A DNA stretch of 64,000 nucleotides, taken from Linyphia triangularis. Taxonomy: Eukaryota; Arthropoda; Arachnida; Araneae; Linyphiidae. Of the stretch, positions 20,346-32,019 are shown piece by piece. Made by a program: the position numbers and the translations under genes. Under the pieces are notes generated by a model. It did no database searches. It was given only the letters and a program-made list of their open reading frames with translations, and was not told where the DNA came from. The stretch lies in the NCBI GenBank assembly GCA_963978545.1, contig OZ021727.1:13891243-13955242 (forward strand). The letters are read 5' to 3'. The number at the start of each line of letters is the position of its first letter. Position 1 is the stretch's first letter.

Positions 20346-20842
20346 ATATCATCTCAACACAATTGACATTTGAATTTTTTGTCGCGATATCCAACAAGTT
20401 TCAATTTAAATTCAAGCAGCATCAAATTCAAATTCAAGCAAACATCAGATTCAAGCAAACAATTATAGAATTATACTCCACGGTTTGTATGAAGAAACAA
20501 TTAATCGTTTACATACAATGAAAAGGTTTATGAAACAATTAAACGGAAGAATAAAACCTTGAATAATAAAATTAAATAATATTTACGTTTTATAAAATAA
20601 AATTAAGCATTTCATTCGCAAAAATAAACAGAGATAAACGCCATCTATCGGGGAAAAGATAAAATATTTTTAAAAGGAGAATATCGGTTGCGAAGTTTTT
20701 CCTCAAATATAGGGATTACTTACGGAATTCAATTTTTCATAAAGCGACAATCATTAGAGTATGTTACTGTTTAATAAATTCATTTTCGAACTATTGTCTA
20801 GATTTGTATTTTTTATAGTAAAATCTTTGTTTAATTCTGGTC

Positions 20843-20925
20843 TAGCATCTCAATGGCAGAATGCTGCCCTGGTGTAAGAGAGATCTCGGAATAAAATCCG
20901 GCTCGATGCTATGCAATCTCTTTTT
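20843..20925 (+). pseudogene. Degenerate tRNA-like sequence
   Basis: 'TAGCATC' and 'GATGCTA' can pair as a 7-bp acceptor around an A-box-like 'CTCAATGGCAGAATGC' and a damaged T-arm ('ATCCGGCTCGATG', B-box consensus GGTTCGANTCC). The anticodon arm does not fold properly. It is a decayed tRNA or SINE head. Confidence 0.3.
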
Positions 20926-20929
20926 TCGA

Positions 20930-21480
20930 AACGAGTTGACACGACGGCGGTTGTGTACCGGATTTTCTTACTGTCGACCATTCAATTTGAAAACTTACCA
21001 TGTTTTCCCCCATCAGAAACACTTGATTCTTGATTCTACCTAGAGGCATGCTACCCAAAAAAATATTTTAAGCTATTGTACCACTGAAATATAAACTATA
21101 GTCAATTTACATTACGGTGATGATAAGTAAACGTATTCTAAGCTAAAAGTTTTTTTTTAATAAAAAGTTTTTGATCAACTTAAATTTTTTAAAACATTTT
21201 TCGAAACATTTCGAAAACATTTTTCTAATTATTTTTGTGCAATGCTATTTCATTTCCACACAGACCCAGGAGGTAGAAATAGTCCTGTGCGCTTTTTTTA
21301 TAGTGCTGTCGCCAGTAGCCCTAATGCACTGTTAAAATAAGTCAGAAATTTCTATATCAAAGCTCTCTTCCTTATCACCATCATTCAATCAATATGAATA
21401 TTTTACAGAAAAAAAAAAAAAAAAAAAAACTCAATTATCATTATCAAATGACTATTTTAAATCCAAATCAATGATTTCCA
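20930..21480. other. AT-rich spacer
   Basis: A poly(A) run sits at 21411-21429. No gene signal recognised. Confidence 0.4.
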
Positions 21481-21485
21481 TATCT

Positions 21486-22130
21486 AATGTTCATTATATA
21501 GTCTAAATGTAATGTTCATTATATAGTCTAAATGTAATGTTCATTATATAGTCTAAATGTAATGTTAATTATATAGTCTAAATGTAATGTTAATTATATA
21601 GTCTAAATGTAATGTTAATTATATAGTCTAAATGTAATGTTAATTATATAGTCTAAATGTAATGTTAATTATATAGTCTAAATGTAATGTTAATTATATA
21701 GTCTAAATGTAATGTTCATCATTCAGTCCAAATCCAACGTCTATAGTATCATCCAAATCAAATCCAATGTTAATCGTATCATCCAGACCTTTTGTCAATC
21801 ATAAAGTCTAAATATTTATTCCGTCGTCACGTCTAAATCTCCATTCTATCGTCAAGTCTAAATCTTCTTTCCATCATCACGTCTAAATCTCCATTCCATC
21901 GTCAAGTATAAATCATCTTTCCATCATCAAGTCTGAACCTCCATTCCATCGTCACATCTAAATTTCCATTTCATCGTCAAGTCTAAATCTCCATTCCAAT
22001 TATTAAGTTCAAATATTTTGTTCAGAGTCAAGTCTAAAACCAATGTCCATTATCCAGTCCGAGTCAATTTCTAAAACCATTATCCATTCCAAGCGCCGAT
22101 TGTCAATTTTCAAACTGACTTTCGTTATTT
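21486..22130 (+). repeat. 25-bp minisatellite: homogeneous core plus decayed tail
   Basis: From 21486 to about 21720 the unit AATGTTMATTATATAGTCTA + AATGT repeats about nine times at exactly 25 bp, with only a C/A change at one position. The first and last units carry C, the inner block A. From 21720 to about 22130 the same 25-bp register continues but diverged, for example 'CCATTCCATCGTCAAGTCTA' + AATCT. The GTCTAAAT core is kept throughout. Confidence 0.95.
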
Positions 22131-22165
22131 ATTCCAAGTCAAATGTCCGTATTCTTTCCTTCTAG

Positions 22166-22314
22166 AATTTGAGTCAGAGAAGACTTTCCTCAATCTTATA
22201 GATTTAGATGAGGCGCTCCTCGTTATCAGAGCAGATGATGATCCGCTGATTGCTGTAAAACAAATAGCAATAAATAATTGTAAGGATGTGCCATTTCGAT
22301 TTTTAAGTATTTAG
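22166..22314 (+). CDS. Possible terminal exon, unknown protein
   Basis: A strong acceptor-like pyrimidine tract (TATTCTTTCCTTCTAG, ending 22165) opens directly into 49 codons ending at TAG (22312-22314). Composition looks natural: acidic-hydrophobic, with 'FESEKTFLNLIDLDEALLV', then 'IRADDDPLIAVKQIAINNC'. The pattern suggests an amphipathic helical segment, perhaps of a repeat-helix protein; I cannot assign a family. A donor-like T/GTAAGG at 22280 offers an alternative exon end. The sequence is unique in the window and follows immediately after the minisatellite. Confidence 0.35.
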
Positions 22315-25148
22315 ATTAATCATTCTAGTAAGCATCTTCCAAACCCAGAGAAGAAAAAAAAAACCACACCACTACTTCAAAGCCATGCGAGACACAAAAT
22401 TGACAGTTTCAGTGGAAATTCAGCACCGTTAAAAGATATACATTTTATTACACTACAACGAAGTATGAATGTTATATTTATTTGTGTAAAATATCACTAA
22501 TGTGTTCAACAATTGGTTAGAAATTGGGGTTGAACAATTCTTGTTTCACACTAAAGAAAGCATTTTAATTGTAACTATTAAAATATCAATTGAATAGTTT
22601 AGCGTAACAATATCCTATATATATAAGCTTAAAATCTCAATTTCCCCTATTAATTTCTAATTAATCCCTAAAATAGTTTAGAATCTTAATAAATTAATAT
22701 TACATCAATTATCGAATTTAACTACACTAAAATAGAATCGTAATCATAAAGTACAATGTCTAATTTCAGTAGAAAATTGAAAAGGTTATTGTTAGGCTCA
22801 TCCTATAGAAATTCACAAAAACAAGTATTCAGACATTCACAGAACATGTTAGGAATTCGAAAACTAGCAGTTTTATGAATCCTTGTAAATGGAAAGTAGT
22901 TTTAATAAGTTAATATTTAAAATGTAAAAACTCTAGAAAATTATCAATTCATGTTCAATTTAGACAACACCACTTATATTTAACTTTCAAGTTTTTAAAT
23001 TTAAAAGCAATACCCGTCAATACCTGTGGATATTAAGGTAGATCATGATCGTGGGCCCAAACGAGTTCAGTTGCCCCATTCATTAAAATGTTGTACAATT
23101 TCCATATATGTTTTTTTTTTTTTTTTTTTAATTAAATGAGGCTTTAATCAAGTCGCACTCAATGAAATTTTAGTAAAAAAAAAGGGTAAAATGACTTGTA
23201 ATCGTTTAGAAATATTGTAATTTATTTGAATGAATATCTAACAGTCTAACTAAAAACATTAAAATAATATGTAAAAGGCAAAGTAAAACATGGCATAGTT
23301 ACTACTTGCATATTAATGTTTGGCAAAATAAAATGTCATTTAATAGTTGAACAAAATCTGTTGGATAGTATTACTTTTATTAAAAATTGAAGGCTTGATT
23401 ATGGATATCAAATTTGCATATATTTTTTTAATCATTGAATAATAGATTATTCATATTTCCTTCATGGAAAAAAACTGTTTTAAAACTTTAGTTCCGTTAA
23501 CATAATCCACTTAGGATTTAAAGGATAAAATATCGGTAAATTACTTTTTATTTCCTTAATCAGGTATGTAAGCGAATTTCTAAGCAAAATATCATTTGCC
23601 AGAATTCTATTAGCAATTTCAAATAGATATATAAAAATAATTATTTTTAAAATAAACAAAAATAATTATTTTTAAAATATACAAAAATAATTATTTTTAA
23701 AATAAACAAAATAATTCTTTTTAAAATATACAAAAATAATTATTTTTAAAACTAACTATTTTTTATACTTCATTATTTTATGAAAAATGTAATTAGTCCT
23801 AATTAAAAGATATTTTATTCCATGAAAAAATAAAACTATAAATATATATTAAACTTTTTTTTTTTTTTTTAACAGTGGGAGAAACTTTAGATTCAACTCT
23901 ATGTGCACATTAATAATTAAAATCGAAGAAATCCACCTTTTCATTTTAATTTTCTCATTTTCAACCTTATCCTAAACCTATTCCGGAAAAGAAAAGAAAA
24001 AAAAAAAAAAAAACTTTAAATGTGCACAGCTGGTTTTGCATTTAAACAACATTCTCTCTCTTTCTCTCATTTAACAAAATTCTTTTTCAACATAACTGAA
24101 GTCATAATTTTATACTTACAATTATTGGAATCTGTTTGCTTGTAGTGGAAGAAGGTAGTAAAAAAAAGTATATCATTTTGTTATTACATATATCATTAAA
24201 ACAAAACAAGGTCTATTCTAAGGAACGATTAACGATTGCTTAAAAATCTAATCTCTCTCTCTCCCCCTCCCCACCCTTTCCCCCTCTCCGTTTCAACCCA
24301 CACAGCAAATAAATATAAGACAATAAAATCTGATAATTTATCTTTGAATATAACAGTAACATTTAAATTTTAAAACGTGGTTTCTATTACCTTACTTCAT
24401 GAGGTTAATTAGTTATTTATAAATCTATAAATATTTCTACAATATTTTCTTATGAATTTTTTTAAAAATACATTTCATTGCGAATTGCGAAGTCGCAAAA
24501 GACAACTAAACAATCGTGAATACAAATTCAATGTATTTGATACCAAACATTAAAAGATTATTTACACTTACAAGGCAAACATTCAATACCTGTCATCCAC
24601 TTTCTTCGGAAAGGAAAGATACTGTGTCTTCCCTCTTGTCATATATTCATTGCTTTTTTTGTTGTTGCCATCTTGGTACTTGGAATCGCAAAATAGTTTC
24701 GTCAAAACATCTGTTGTCACCCACCCCCTAAATATACAGTGGTCATCTCCCAAGAAAATTCCGGAGGAGAGGACACACAGTGACAGCAAACAGCCGAACT
24801 GAAAATTTATTGAGGGATCAGCTGACACTAGGCACTAAAATGAGATAACGTCCCCCTATTTCAAGGTCAGGGAGAAAAGAGGACATCCAATGTTTTCTCC
24901 AAATCCTTCTGCTAAATAAAGTTTCTCGGACAGCTTCCATCTCTCACCTCTGATTTTAAGCATATGCCTTGTTTTTTATGTTTCGAAAATATGATTTCAT
25001 TGTAAAATATTTGAAAGTACCACATGCACTATTTTTGCAAAATAAGAGTGAACAACTATTAATATTTTTTTTTTTTACTTTTTACGATTGCCCAAATAAT
25101 CCGCGACCACGACTACCCATTAGAATAGGCCCGACTTAAGCTGTTCCC
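22315..25148. other. Long AT-rich stretch, no gene recognised
   Basis: Contains poly(T) at 23110-23129 and 23857-23870, poly(A) at 23998-24013, CT-rich runs at 24052-24069 and 24253-24285, and the tandem repeat at 23633-23751. A 71/81-codon pair of overlapping frames at 24516-24828 has no recognised domain. Confidence 0.4.
23633..23751 (+). repeat. 25-bp AT-rich tandem repeat, about five copies
   Basis: Unit AAAAATAATTATTTTTAAAA + TAWAC, with the W position alternating A/T between successive copies and one small deletion. Near-perfect. Confidence 0.9.
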
Positions 25149-25243
25149 TCCATTTTGAGAATAATTGTACACTTTTACTGTCTAAATATTTCTCGACGAG
25201 ATAAATTTAGACAGTAAAAGTGTACAATTATTCTCAAAATGGA
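25149..25243. repeat. Perfect 39-bp hairpin
   Basis: The left arm 25149-25187 (from TCCATTTTGAGAATAATTG) and the right arm 25205-25243 (to ATTATTCTCAAAATGGA) are exact reverse complements over all 39 bases, separated by 17 bases containing TTTCTCGACGAGA. No second copy is seen in the window. It could be a tiny fold-back element, a template-switch product or a hairpin RNA precursor. Confidence 0.95.
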
Positions 25244-25805
25244 AAGGATAGTTAAGGACGGCAAATAATCAGAAACTTCGTTTCGACAACTACCTTGTTT
25301 GAGAAAATTTATTGACTACATTTGTACTAGAGCTGGGAAATTCTTAAACGTTAATAAAGTTCCCATCATCAATAATGTATATTGAAATTTCTTTTTTCAA
25401 TATGGTAAATTCTTTAATATTGTAGTTTACGTGTTCAATTTTCAATATGGATATACATGGCTGTGTTAGGCTACAAGCCTCCTAGATACCCCAAGGAAAT
25501 AAACGTTTGTAAATATACAAACAAAATAAAATAAAAGAGCCGACCCATACAAATGAAATACTCGAATACATATTAACAAGTGCGAACGAATATTTATTAA
25601 AAACAAATAAGACATTTGTTGGGGAAAGAATTACGGTTCTATAGTAAGTATCCCTGAATTTAAAAAAAAATAAGGCTAAGGTTTTAAAAAGAAAGAACTT
25701 AATAAAAACAATATCATTAAAGCATTTAAAGTAAATTTGAAACACCACACACAACTTAATGTTTGGTTTAATAATGTAATATCCAATCAAAGTCGAAAGT
25801 AAAAC
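25244..25805. other. AT-rich spacer
   Basis: A minus-strand frame of 117 codons (25482-25835) is rich in F, Y, L and I and overlaps the end of a family E copy. I judge it a low-complexity by-product. Confidence 0.35.
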
Positions 25806-26396
25806 TAGGGGTGTGAAACGTAGCACAACTTTCAATTAGACTATAATACTGATCACTGCATTTAAGTGTGACATGGGTTAATGTAATTTACCGTGTACAT
25901 TTTCATATTTTCATTAATTCAAAAAAACTGGCAAAGTTAGTGATTTTTTTTTTTTTTTGCGATAAAAATTACTTTTAGGTAAGTGAAATTAAGGAGGAAC
26001 AGTACAGTGGTGGTTGATGGACAATGCCCCAAAAAAGTTAACTATGTTAGAAGTTCGTTATTCAACTTTTTACAACTTTATCGAATTTTTCTAGGATTTT
26101 CGGAGTTGAGGGTGTTTAGAACACCTTAAAAATTCATTGCCGCAGTGATTTGATCAAAATTGTTAGAACCGTTTATTGATAAAGATAATTATTTTAATCG
26201 CAGACACTTATTGCAAATGAACAATTTTGACAAAAACCTGAATGACAGGTCCATGGCCACTGCTAACCCGTACACTAAAATTCAACAACGTTGGTCAAAA
26301 CGTTCAAGAGTTATGCCGATTTGGGGAGCCATATCACAGAAATTTTTTCACGACCACTTTTATGAACTCGGAACGTCCCAAAACGTGAAAAAATTA
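25806..26396 (-). repeat. Repeat family E, full-length minus copy
   Basis: Starts at 'CTAGGGGTGTGAAACGTAGC' (the family 3' end) and runs through 'TTGTTAGAACCGTTTATT' to 'CACTTTTATGAACTCGGAACG'. The reading order is exactly the reverse of the plus-strand copies. It abuts a second minus copy. Confidence 0.72.
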
Positions 26397-26402
26397 AACT
26401 AA

Positions 26403-26760
26403 ACTAGGGGTGTGGAACATCGCACAACTTTCAATTAAACTATAATACTGATGTGGATTTGTGCCATTTATCGTTTTTAAATTTTCATCATTCATCATTC
26501 GCTTAGAAAAAATGACCAGTTTGGTGATATACTTTTCGATAATTCTTATATTATCCTTTCTTATAAGTGAAACTGAGAAGAGGAGAAAAAATGACCGTTG
26601 ATGAACTATGTTGAAGCAAAGAGAACTCTGTGTTGAAGGCATTCGTTTCTCAACTTTTTACGCCGTTAAAGCATTTTTACGGGAATTTCGGAAATGGGGA
26701 TGTTTAGAACACCTTCCACCGCGATTTTGGACAAAATCGTTAGAGTCGTACTTTCCTAGG
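26403..26760 (-). repeat. Repeat family E, truncated minus copy
   Basis: 'CTAGGGGTGTGGAACATCGC' through 'CCTTCCACCGCGATTTTGG' and 'AAAATCGTTAGAG'. The family 5' half is missing, and the copy runs into the satellite-like array. Confidence 0.72.
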
Positions 26761-28547
26761 ATAAGTACATTAATTTTTTCTTTTCAAGATACAACACGAT
26801 GGCAGAGACAGAAATAGAATTGAGGTTGACAGATTTCGAAAATGTATCCTTCTGGTTTCACCAGATCGCAGCGATTTTCGAGGAGGTAAACAAAAATCAC
26901 TTTTCTTACCATAAGGAACAGGGGAGCTTTTTTCGTTTTGGAGAAGAAGGGGCGTATTTTTCATTTTGGAAAGGAAGGAAGCATGTTTGGGAGACATGTA
27001 TTTTTTTTTTTAATATTTATTCCTGAAAATGTTTATTTTCAATTTGAAAAATTCCCGATTAAAAAAAGGAAAAAAAAACAAAAACATATAGAACTGATCT
27101 TTTGTCGCCCCTCCTAAATTTAAGAAATTTCCCTAGAATTATAATTTTTTTAGAGACTTAAGGCGTCTTCTCACTTTAGGCACCTCGAAAATAGGCTATT
27201 TTCGCGATTTTTTTTTCTAGGATTTTTGCAAACAATTATGGGATAAAATGGATCCTATATAATAAACACATCTTTCAAGTACAAGAAATTTTTATTTTTT
27301 TATTTTTTTTTAACAATTATTATAATAAAACAGTAGCATCGAAAAACCCGTGTAGAAATGGCTTGTTGATGAAATTGCGGAAACTATCCGGCCGATTGTC
27401 ATGAAATTTGAATGACATATTCTTCATAGTTATGGCTATAGCGCATATTATCAGATTTTTGATATTCGCGAAAATAACAAAATGGCGCACGCTTTTCGAA
27501 AAAGTAAAAAAAAAATACGCGTTTTTTTTTGCAGTTTTTTGTAAAAAAAAATACTTCAAATCAAAATTTCAAAAATCTGATGATATGCGCTATAGCCATA
27601 ACTGTGAAGAATATGTCATTCAAATTTCATGACAATCGGCCGGATAGTTTCCGAAATTTCATCAACAAGCCATTTCTACACGGGTTTTTCGATGCTACTG
27701 TTTTATTATAATAATTGTTCAAAAAAATAAATTTTTTTTTCTTGTACTTGAAAGATGTTTTTATTATATAGGATCCATTTTATCCCATAATTGTTTGCAA
27801 AAATCCTCGAAAAAAAATCGCGAAAATAGCCTATTTTCGAGGTGCCTAAAGTGAGAAGACGCCATAACACAATGGTAAAGATAGATATAGAATTGAGGTA
27901 GACAGATTTCAAAGATGTATCCTTCTGGTATCACCAGATCGTTAACGATTTTCGAGGTGGTAAAACAAATCACATTTCTTACCGATAAGGCACAGGGGCG
28001 CTTTTTTCTTTTTGGAGAGGGGGCGCATTTTTCGTTTTGGGAAGGAAGGAAGCATGTTTGGGAGACACATTTTTTTTTATTTAATCCTGCAAATTTTAAT
28101 TTTCAATTTGAAACATGACTGATTCAAGAAAAAAACATACAGAACTGATCTTTTGGCGCGCCTCCCAAATTTACGAAATTTTCCTAGAATAAGTGCATTT
28201 AATTTTTCTTTTCAAGATACAACACGATCGTAAAAACATAAATAGAATTGTGGTAGACAGATTTCAAAGATGTATTCATTTGGTTTCACCAGATCGCTTG
28301 CGATTGTCGAGGTGGTAAACAAAAATCACTTTTCTTACCATAAGGCACAGGGGCGCTTTTTTCGTTTTGGAGAAGGGGGGGCGCATTTTTCATTTTGGGA
28401 AGGGAGGGAGCATGTTTGGGAGACACATTTTTTTTATTTAATCCTAAAAATTTTAATTTTCAATTTGAAACATGACTGATACAAGGAAAAAAATCACACA
28501 GAACTGAACTTTTGGCACCCCTCCTAAGTTTACGAAATTTCTGTATA

Positions 28548-28585
<38 letters not shown>

Positions 28586-28930
28586 CCCTTCAAGACATAA
28601 CACTATGGTAAAAATAGATATAGAATTGGGAGGTAGACGGATTTCAAAGATGTATCCTTCTGGTATCACCAGATCGTTAACGATTTTCAAGGTGTTAAAC
28701 AAAAATCACATTTCTTACCGGTAAAGGCACGGGAGATTTTTTGTTTTGGATAGGGTGGGGGTGCATTTTTCATTTTGGGATGGGAGGGAGGCACGTTCGG
28801 TAGACAAATTTATTAAATTAGTCATGAAAATGATAAAAGTTTTTTTTTTTTTTTTTTTTTTTGAAAAGTGACCGCATTAAAAAAAATCTATAGAACTGTT
28901 TTTTGGCGCCCCAAGTGCAGGCTTGTTAGG
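26760..28930 (+). repeat. Satellite-like array, about 350-380-bp unit, four units
   Basis: Units begin near 26777, 27864, 28213 and 28590, each with 'CAAGAxAxAACACxATGG', 'TAGAATTG', 'GACAGATTTCxAAxATGTATC', 'TTTTCGTTTTGGAGAxGGGG' and 'ACTGATCTTTTGxCGCxCCTCC'. The first spacing is enlarged by a 702-bp palindromic insert (27162-27863). The peptide phrase 'FRFGEGGAHFSFW' recurs in three units, but flanking frames break. The array is most likely non-coding, although the in-phase conservation deserves a check. Confidence 0.8.
27162..27863. mobile_element. 702-bp palindromic element with about 297-bp arms
   Basis: Left arm 27162-27458 and right arm 27568-27863 are near-identical in inverted orientation, starting GGCGTCTTCTCACTTTAGG and ending CCTAAAGTGAGAAGACGCC. 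A 110-bp A/T-rich centre contains ACGCG. It interrupts a repeat unit: the sequence before (TTAGAGACTTA) and after (ATAACACAATGG) rejoins the array phase. The target duplication is unclear (TA or a 3-bp A/T motif). The same 35-residue peptide is open in each arm purely because of the symmetry. MITE or fold-back element; class unknown. Confidence 0.9.
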
Positions 28931-28960
28931 ATTGCACTAAAGACCGCCCCTGGGTTAAAC

Positions 28961-29262
28961 TAATCTAGGTGCATTGCAATACACCCGACCAGTTCGTCAC
29001 ACTACCAGACACTATTTCTGCCACTATCAAGTGCTTAACATAGTCGCAAGAAGTCAAAACGTTCTCGTGCAAACCTCTTTCTCCAACCAACCCCTTCACA
29101 CCAACGAAAGGACACTGAAGCCACGATATACTTAATCTGCACCAGTCCTCGATACCATTCACACTGATATTTGTTTGGCACCTAGACCGAACCCAGGATC
29201 TCCCGATCATGAGCTTTATGCCTTTTACCACCGGGTTACCAAAGGCCTATTGATGAAAAATA
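28961..29262 (-). mobile_element. SINE-D, tRNA-derived
   Basis: The minus strand begins with a tRNA-like head: 'GGTAACCCGGTGGTAAAAGGC' (A-box region), then 'GATCCTGGGTTCGGTCTAGG' (B-box). It is followed by an unrelated body ending near 'GGGTGTATTGCAATGCACC'. No target duplication was found. A permuted relative is at 56858-57005. Confidence 0.65.
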
Positions 29263-29265
29263 AAT

Positions 29266-30070
29266 AAAATGGAATAGTGGCTGGCGGTCGAAGCCAGTCA
29301 ATGATGTGCCAGCAGTTCATGCACAATCTGCGTTAGAGACCACTTCAAATCGAACTCGAACAAAACAGAAAGTCTAACAGATTAAAATTTTAACCATCAT
29401 CAATAATTGCCGAATAAAAGGTAGAAAATATTTTTAAATACTAGACCTAATAGCTACTTTAGTGCGATATGATTGGCAAACTCTGCCTGAAGTATAGTAG
29501 ATTGAAACCATATTCTTTTGAAATTTGTTACGATTGCTAAGTGTTTCTTATTCAATTATAATAAAACACCAGAATGTTAGGGATCCTATGGGGGAGAGAA
29601 GTCGGGGAGGAGGGGGGGGGGGGGGGTGACTCTAAAAACCCTCCCCATCAATGCGCGCCTGGACAAGATCTTGCTTTAACGATGTTCCAGTGCAAGAAAA
29701 TATCCAGTACTACCATCCTTCATCTCATTCTTTTCAAACACAACGTTAGAATAATCCACTAGAAAAAGCATTCACTTTATCGATTAAAGAAACCAAAATA
29801 ATAACCGAGCTTCATTTCAATACACCTGGTGACGAGTGTTTACCTGTGGAATGTCAGTTGACGCTATTACCTCGTGACAACGGCAATGTCGTCAAAAGGC
29901 TTCATCGTGACGTCTTTTCGAGGTATTTTTAGAATTTTTTCGGAATAAAAATGAGCAGATGCTGCTGAGAGACTACTTGGATTTGTCTGGTATTTGAATT
30001 TGATGCAGGAATACTCAATTTCAGTAAAGGGCATTGTCCGCATAAATCGATCCTTAAATAATATCTATTT
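29266..30070. other. Spacer; poly(G) tract and GC-richer patch
   Basis: Poly(G) at 29612-29626. 29820-29960 is richer in CpG and holds three GACGTC/CGTGAC-type motifs, but no gene could be tied to it. Confidence 0.3.
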
Positions 30071-30520
30071 TGAACTTTTCGATGTACTACAAAAACTAAC
30101 ATCCATAAATACCTTTGATTCGGTACGGCAGTGAGTGCTGAATACTCAGCAAGTCTGAAATAGGTAAATTGCTAGTCTTTGAAAGAAAGATTCTTAAGCT
30201 GTTGTTGAATATTTTCCCGAAAGATGGAGTCGTTATTGAAAAAGGTATTTACCGAATGCGATATATTTATAAAATCTATGAGAAACATAGGGAAACTGAC
30301 ATTGTCAAAAGTCATTAGTGTACATCGTATTAGACGGCTTTGACATCTATTTAGAACCGAAAACTTCAACCCAGCTAAAAAAAAGTTATATTTAACAACC
30401 TCGATGTTAGAAAGAGGCTTTATAAAGTGAAAAAAGACCTTAAGATTATGGTAAGCACCAACTGGAGAACCGTAGCATTTAAAACTAATACATTGGCTAT
30501 TAGAATGGTCTTTTTGGGAC
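30070..30520 (+). pseudogene. Non-LTR retrotransposon relic (RT C-terminal region)
   Basis: Broken plus-strand frames carry pieces of the reverse transcriptase C-terminal region of craniofacial-development-protein-2-like/RTE- or jockey-type LINEs. One is 'GTAVSAEYSA', equivalent to the family's 'LYGSE-WTL'. Another is 'IEKGIYRMRYIYKIYE', equivalent to 'IENGVWRIR-N-ELY'. A third, 'HRETDIVKS', is equivalent to 'EPDIVKVI'. At least two frameshifts and several stops are present. It is the same family as 39122-39800, which is better preserved. Confidence 0.7.
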
Positions 30521-30954
30521 GTTGATAATGCTTTTACTAAAAAGGTATTAGGTATTTCATCAGAGAGTACTTCTGGATTGCCGTTCTAAGAATTGCGCTA
30601 AAGTGGTCGATTTATGACTAATACCAATGATGATATAGATATCTAAACGTAAAGAATTTATCCATCCGTATGATGTGTGAAAACTGCAAATCCTCACAAT
30701 AATGTCAAACAACACTAACGACTTATGTACTTGTACAGTTGTGTAGATAATTTTGTTTGACATTAGAGCTTGGTGTTAAAAATGCAAACTTTGAATCGAA
30801 AGTGCAGAGAATTTCAATCGTTAAAAGTTATCTTGTGTACAACTGTTCTGTAAATCAAATTGTGGAGCCCAGATAGATCTTCATGCTTTAGACTCAACTA
30901 TCGACATGGGACTAATTATCATACTTGTCAACATATTTACTCTTCTTGCTTCTA
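30521..30954. other. Spacer, nothing recognised
   Basis: Probably the decayed 3' continuation of the LINE relic, but I cannot align it by eye. Confidence 0.3.
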
Positions 30955-31590
30955 GTTACCCATATGTCAGCATAGGGGAATGAAAGTATGGTTTTCGCTT
31001 TAGAAAAAAAACCCGATTTGTGTGTGTGTATCGAAAATTGGTCAAGAAAAAAAATCTATGAGTACGCGTTCGCCATAACTTCCGAACGAATTGACCTACG
31101 ATGTTCAAATTTTGTGTGTGGTGGCCATGGAATCTGCCATTTAGGTTTTTGTCAATATTGTGCATGCGCAAAACATGAAAAAATGTTTGTTTGTTTTTTT
31201 CATTTTTTTAATTGCTAAAAAACGTCTAAAATGATTTTAAAATCGCCATGGTAATGCCTTTTTAAAGTAAAGTCTCGGAAATTTCCGTAAAAATGCTATT
31301 AAATTGAAAAAAGAATGTCTTTAACACAGACTTCTTTTCTCTTGAGTATCGCTCATCAACCACAGTTTTCACTCTCTTCTCTGTTCCACTTACATGAAAG
31401 GAATTATCGAAAAGTATATCACTAAATTTGCCAATTATTTTGCAGTGTAATAATGCTCATCTACCAATTTTTTCAACTAAATGATAATATGAAAATGATA
31501 ACACTATTCCACGTAAAATTTAAATTACAGTAACAGTATTACAGTGTAATTGAAACTAAAGTTGTGTGATGTTCCACACACCTAGTTTGA
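30955..31590 (+). repeat. Repeat family E, copy
   Basis: Starts 'TTACCCATATGTCAGCATAGG' in loose form and ends 'GTGTGATGTTCCACACACC' + TAG. The 'CGAACGAATTGACCTACG' and 'ATTGTGCATGCGCA' blocks are intact. Confidence 0.75.
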
Positions 31591-32019
31591 AATTGGATGT
31601 AGCGATCCCGAGATCCTCTCATGCTAAGCGCTTATTGTGTATCTGATACCGGTACATTTTGGTGTGCTACTGCGTGACTTATAAAATGAGATTGCTTTTT
31701 TCTCGTATACTAGTTTTATTTTTCAAAATACGAGAATACCAATTTCAATAAAAATTATGTTTATCTAAAACAATGAGCTATCTTTCATACTTTGCCCCAA
31801 CAGAATTAACCTTTTGTCTTTGTCGTCTTTTGCTATTCAAATAAGTTTAGATTTGATGGATCAAATTTATCAATTCTTCATAATCAACAACTGGGGAGTT
31901 CTTTGATTTTTGCTCTGGATGATAATCTTAGACTCACATAGAAATATTTTAATGGTATTCTTGATTTGAAGTACACTTCCAGACAAAACAAACGTCCTAA
32001 TCAAAATGGAATTTGATTC
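31591..32019. other. Spacer, nothing recognised
   Basis: AT-rich unique sequence. Confidence 0.35.

Noticed and set aside
21486..21720. The 25-bp tandem array as a CRISPR-like array
   Set aside because: Units are contiguous with no variable spacers.
25482..25835. 117-codon minus-strand frame
   Set aside because: F/Y/L/I-rich by base composition, and overlaps the end of a family E repeat.
27320..27711. Identical peptide encoded in two places on opposite strands
   Set aside because: It follows directly from the symmetry of the 702-bp palindrome.
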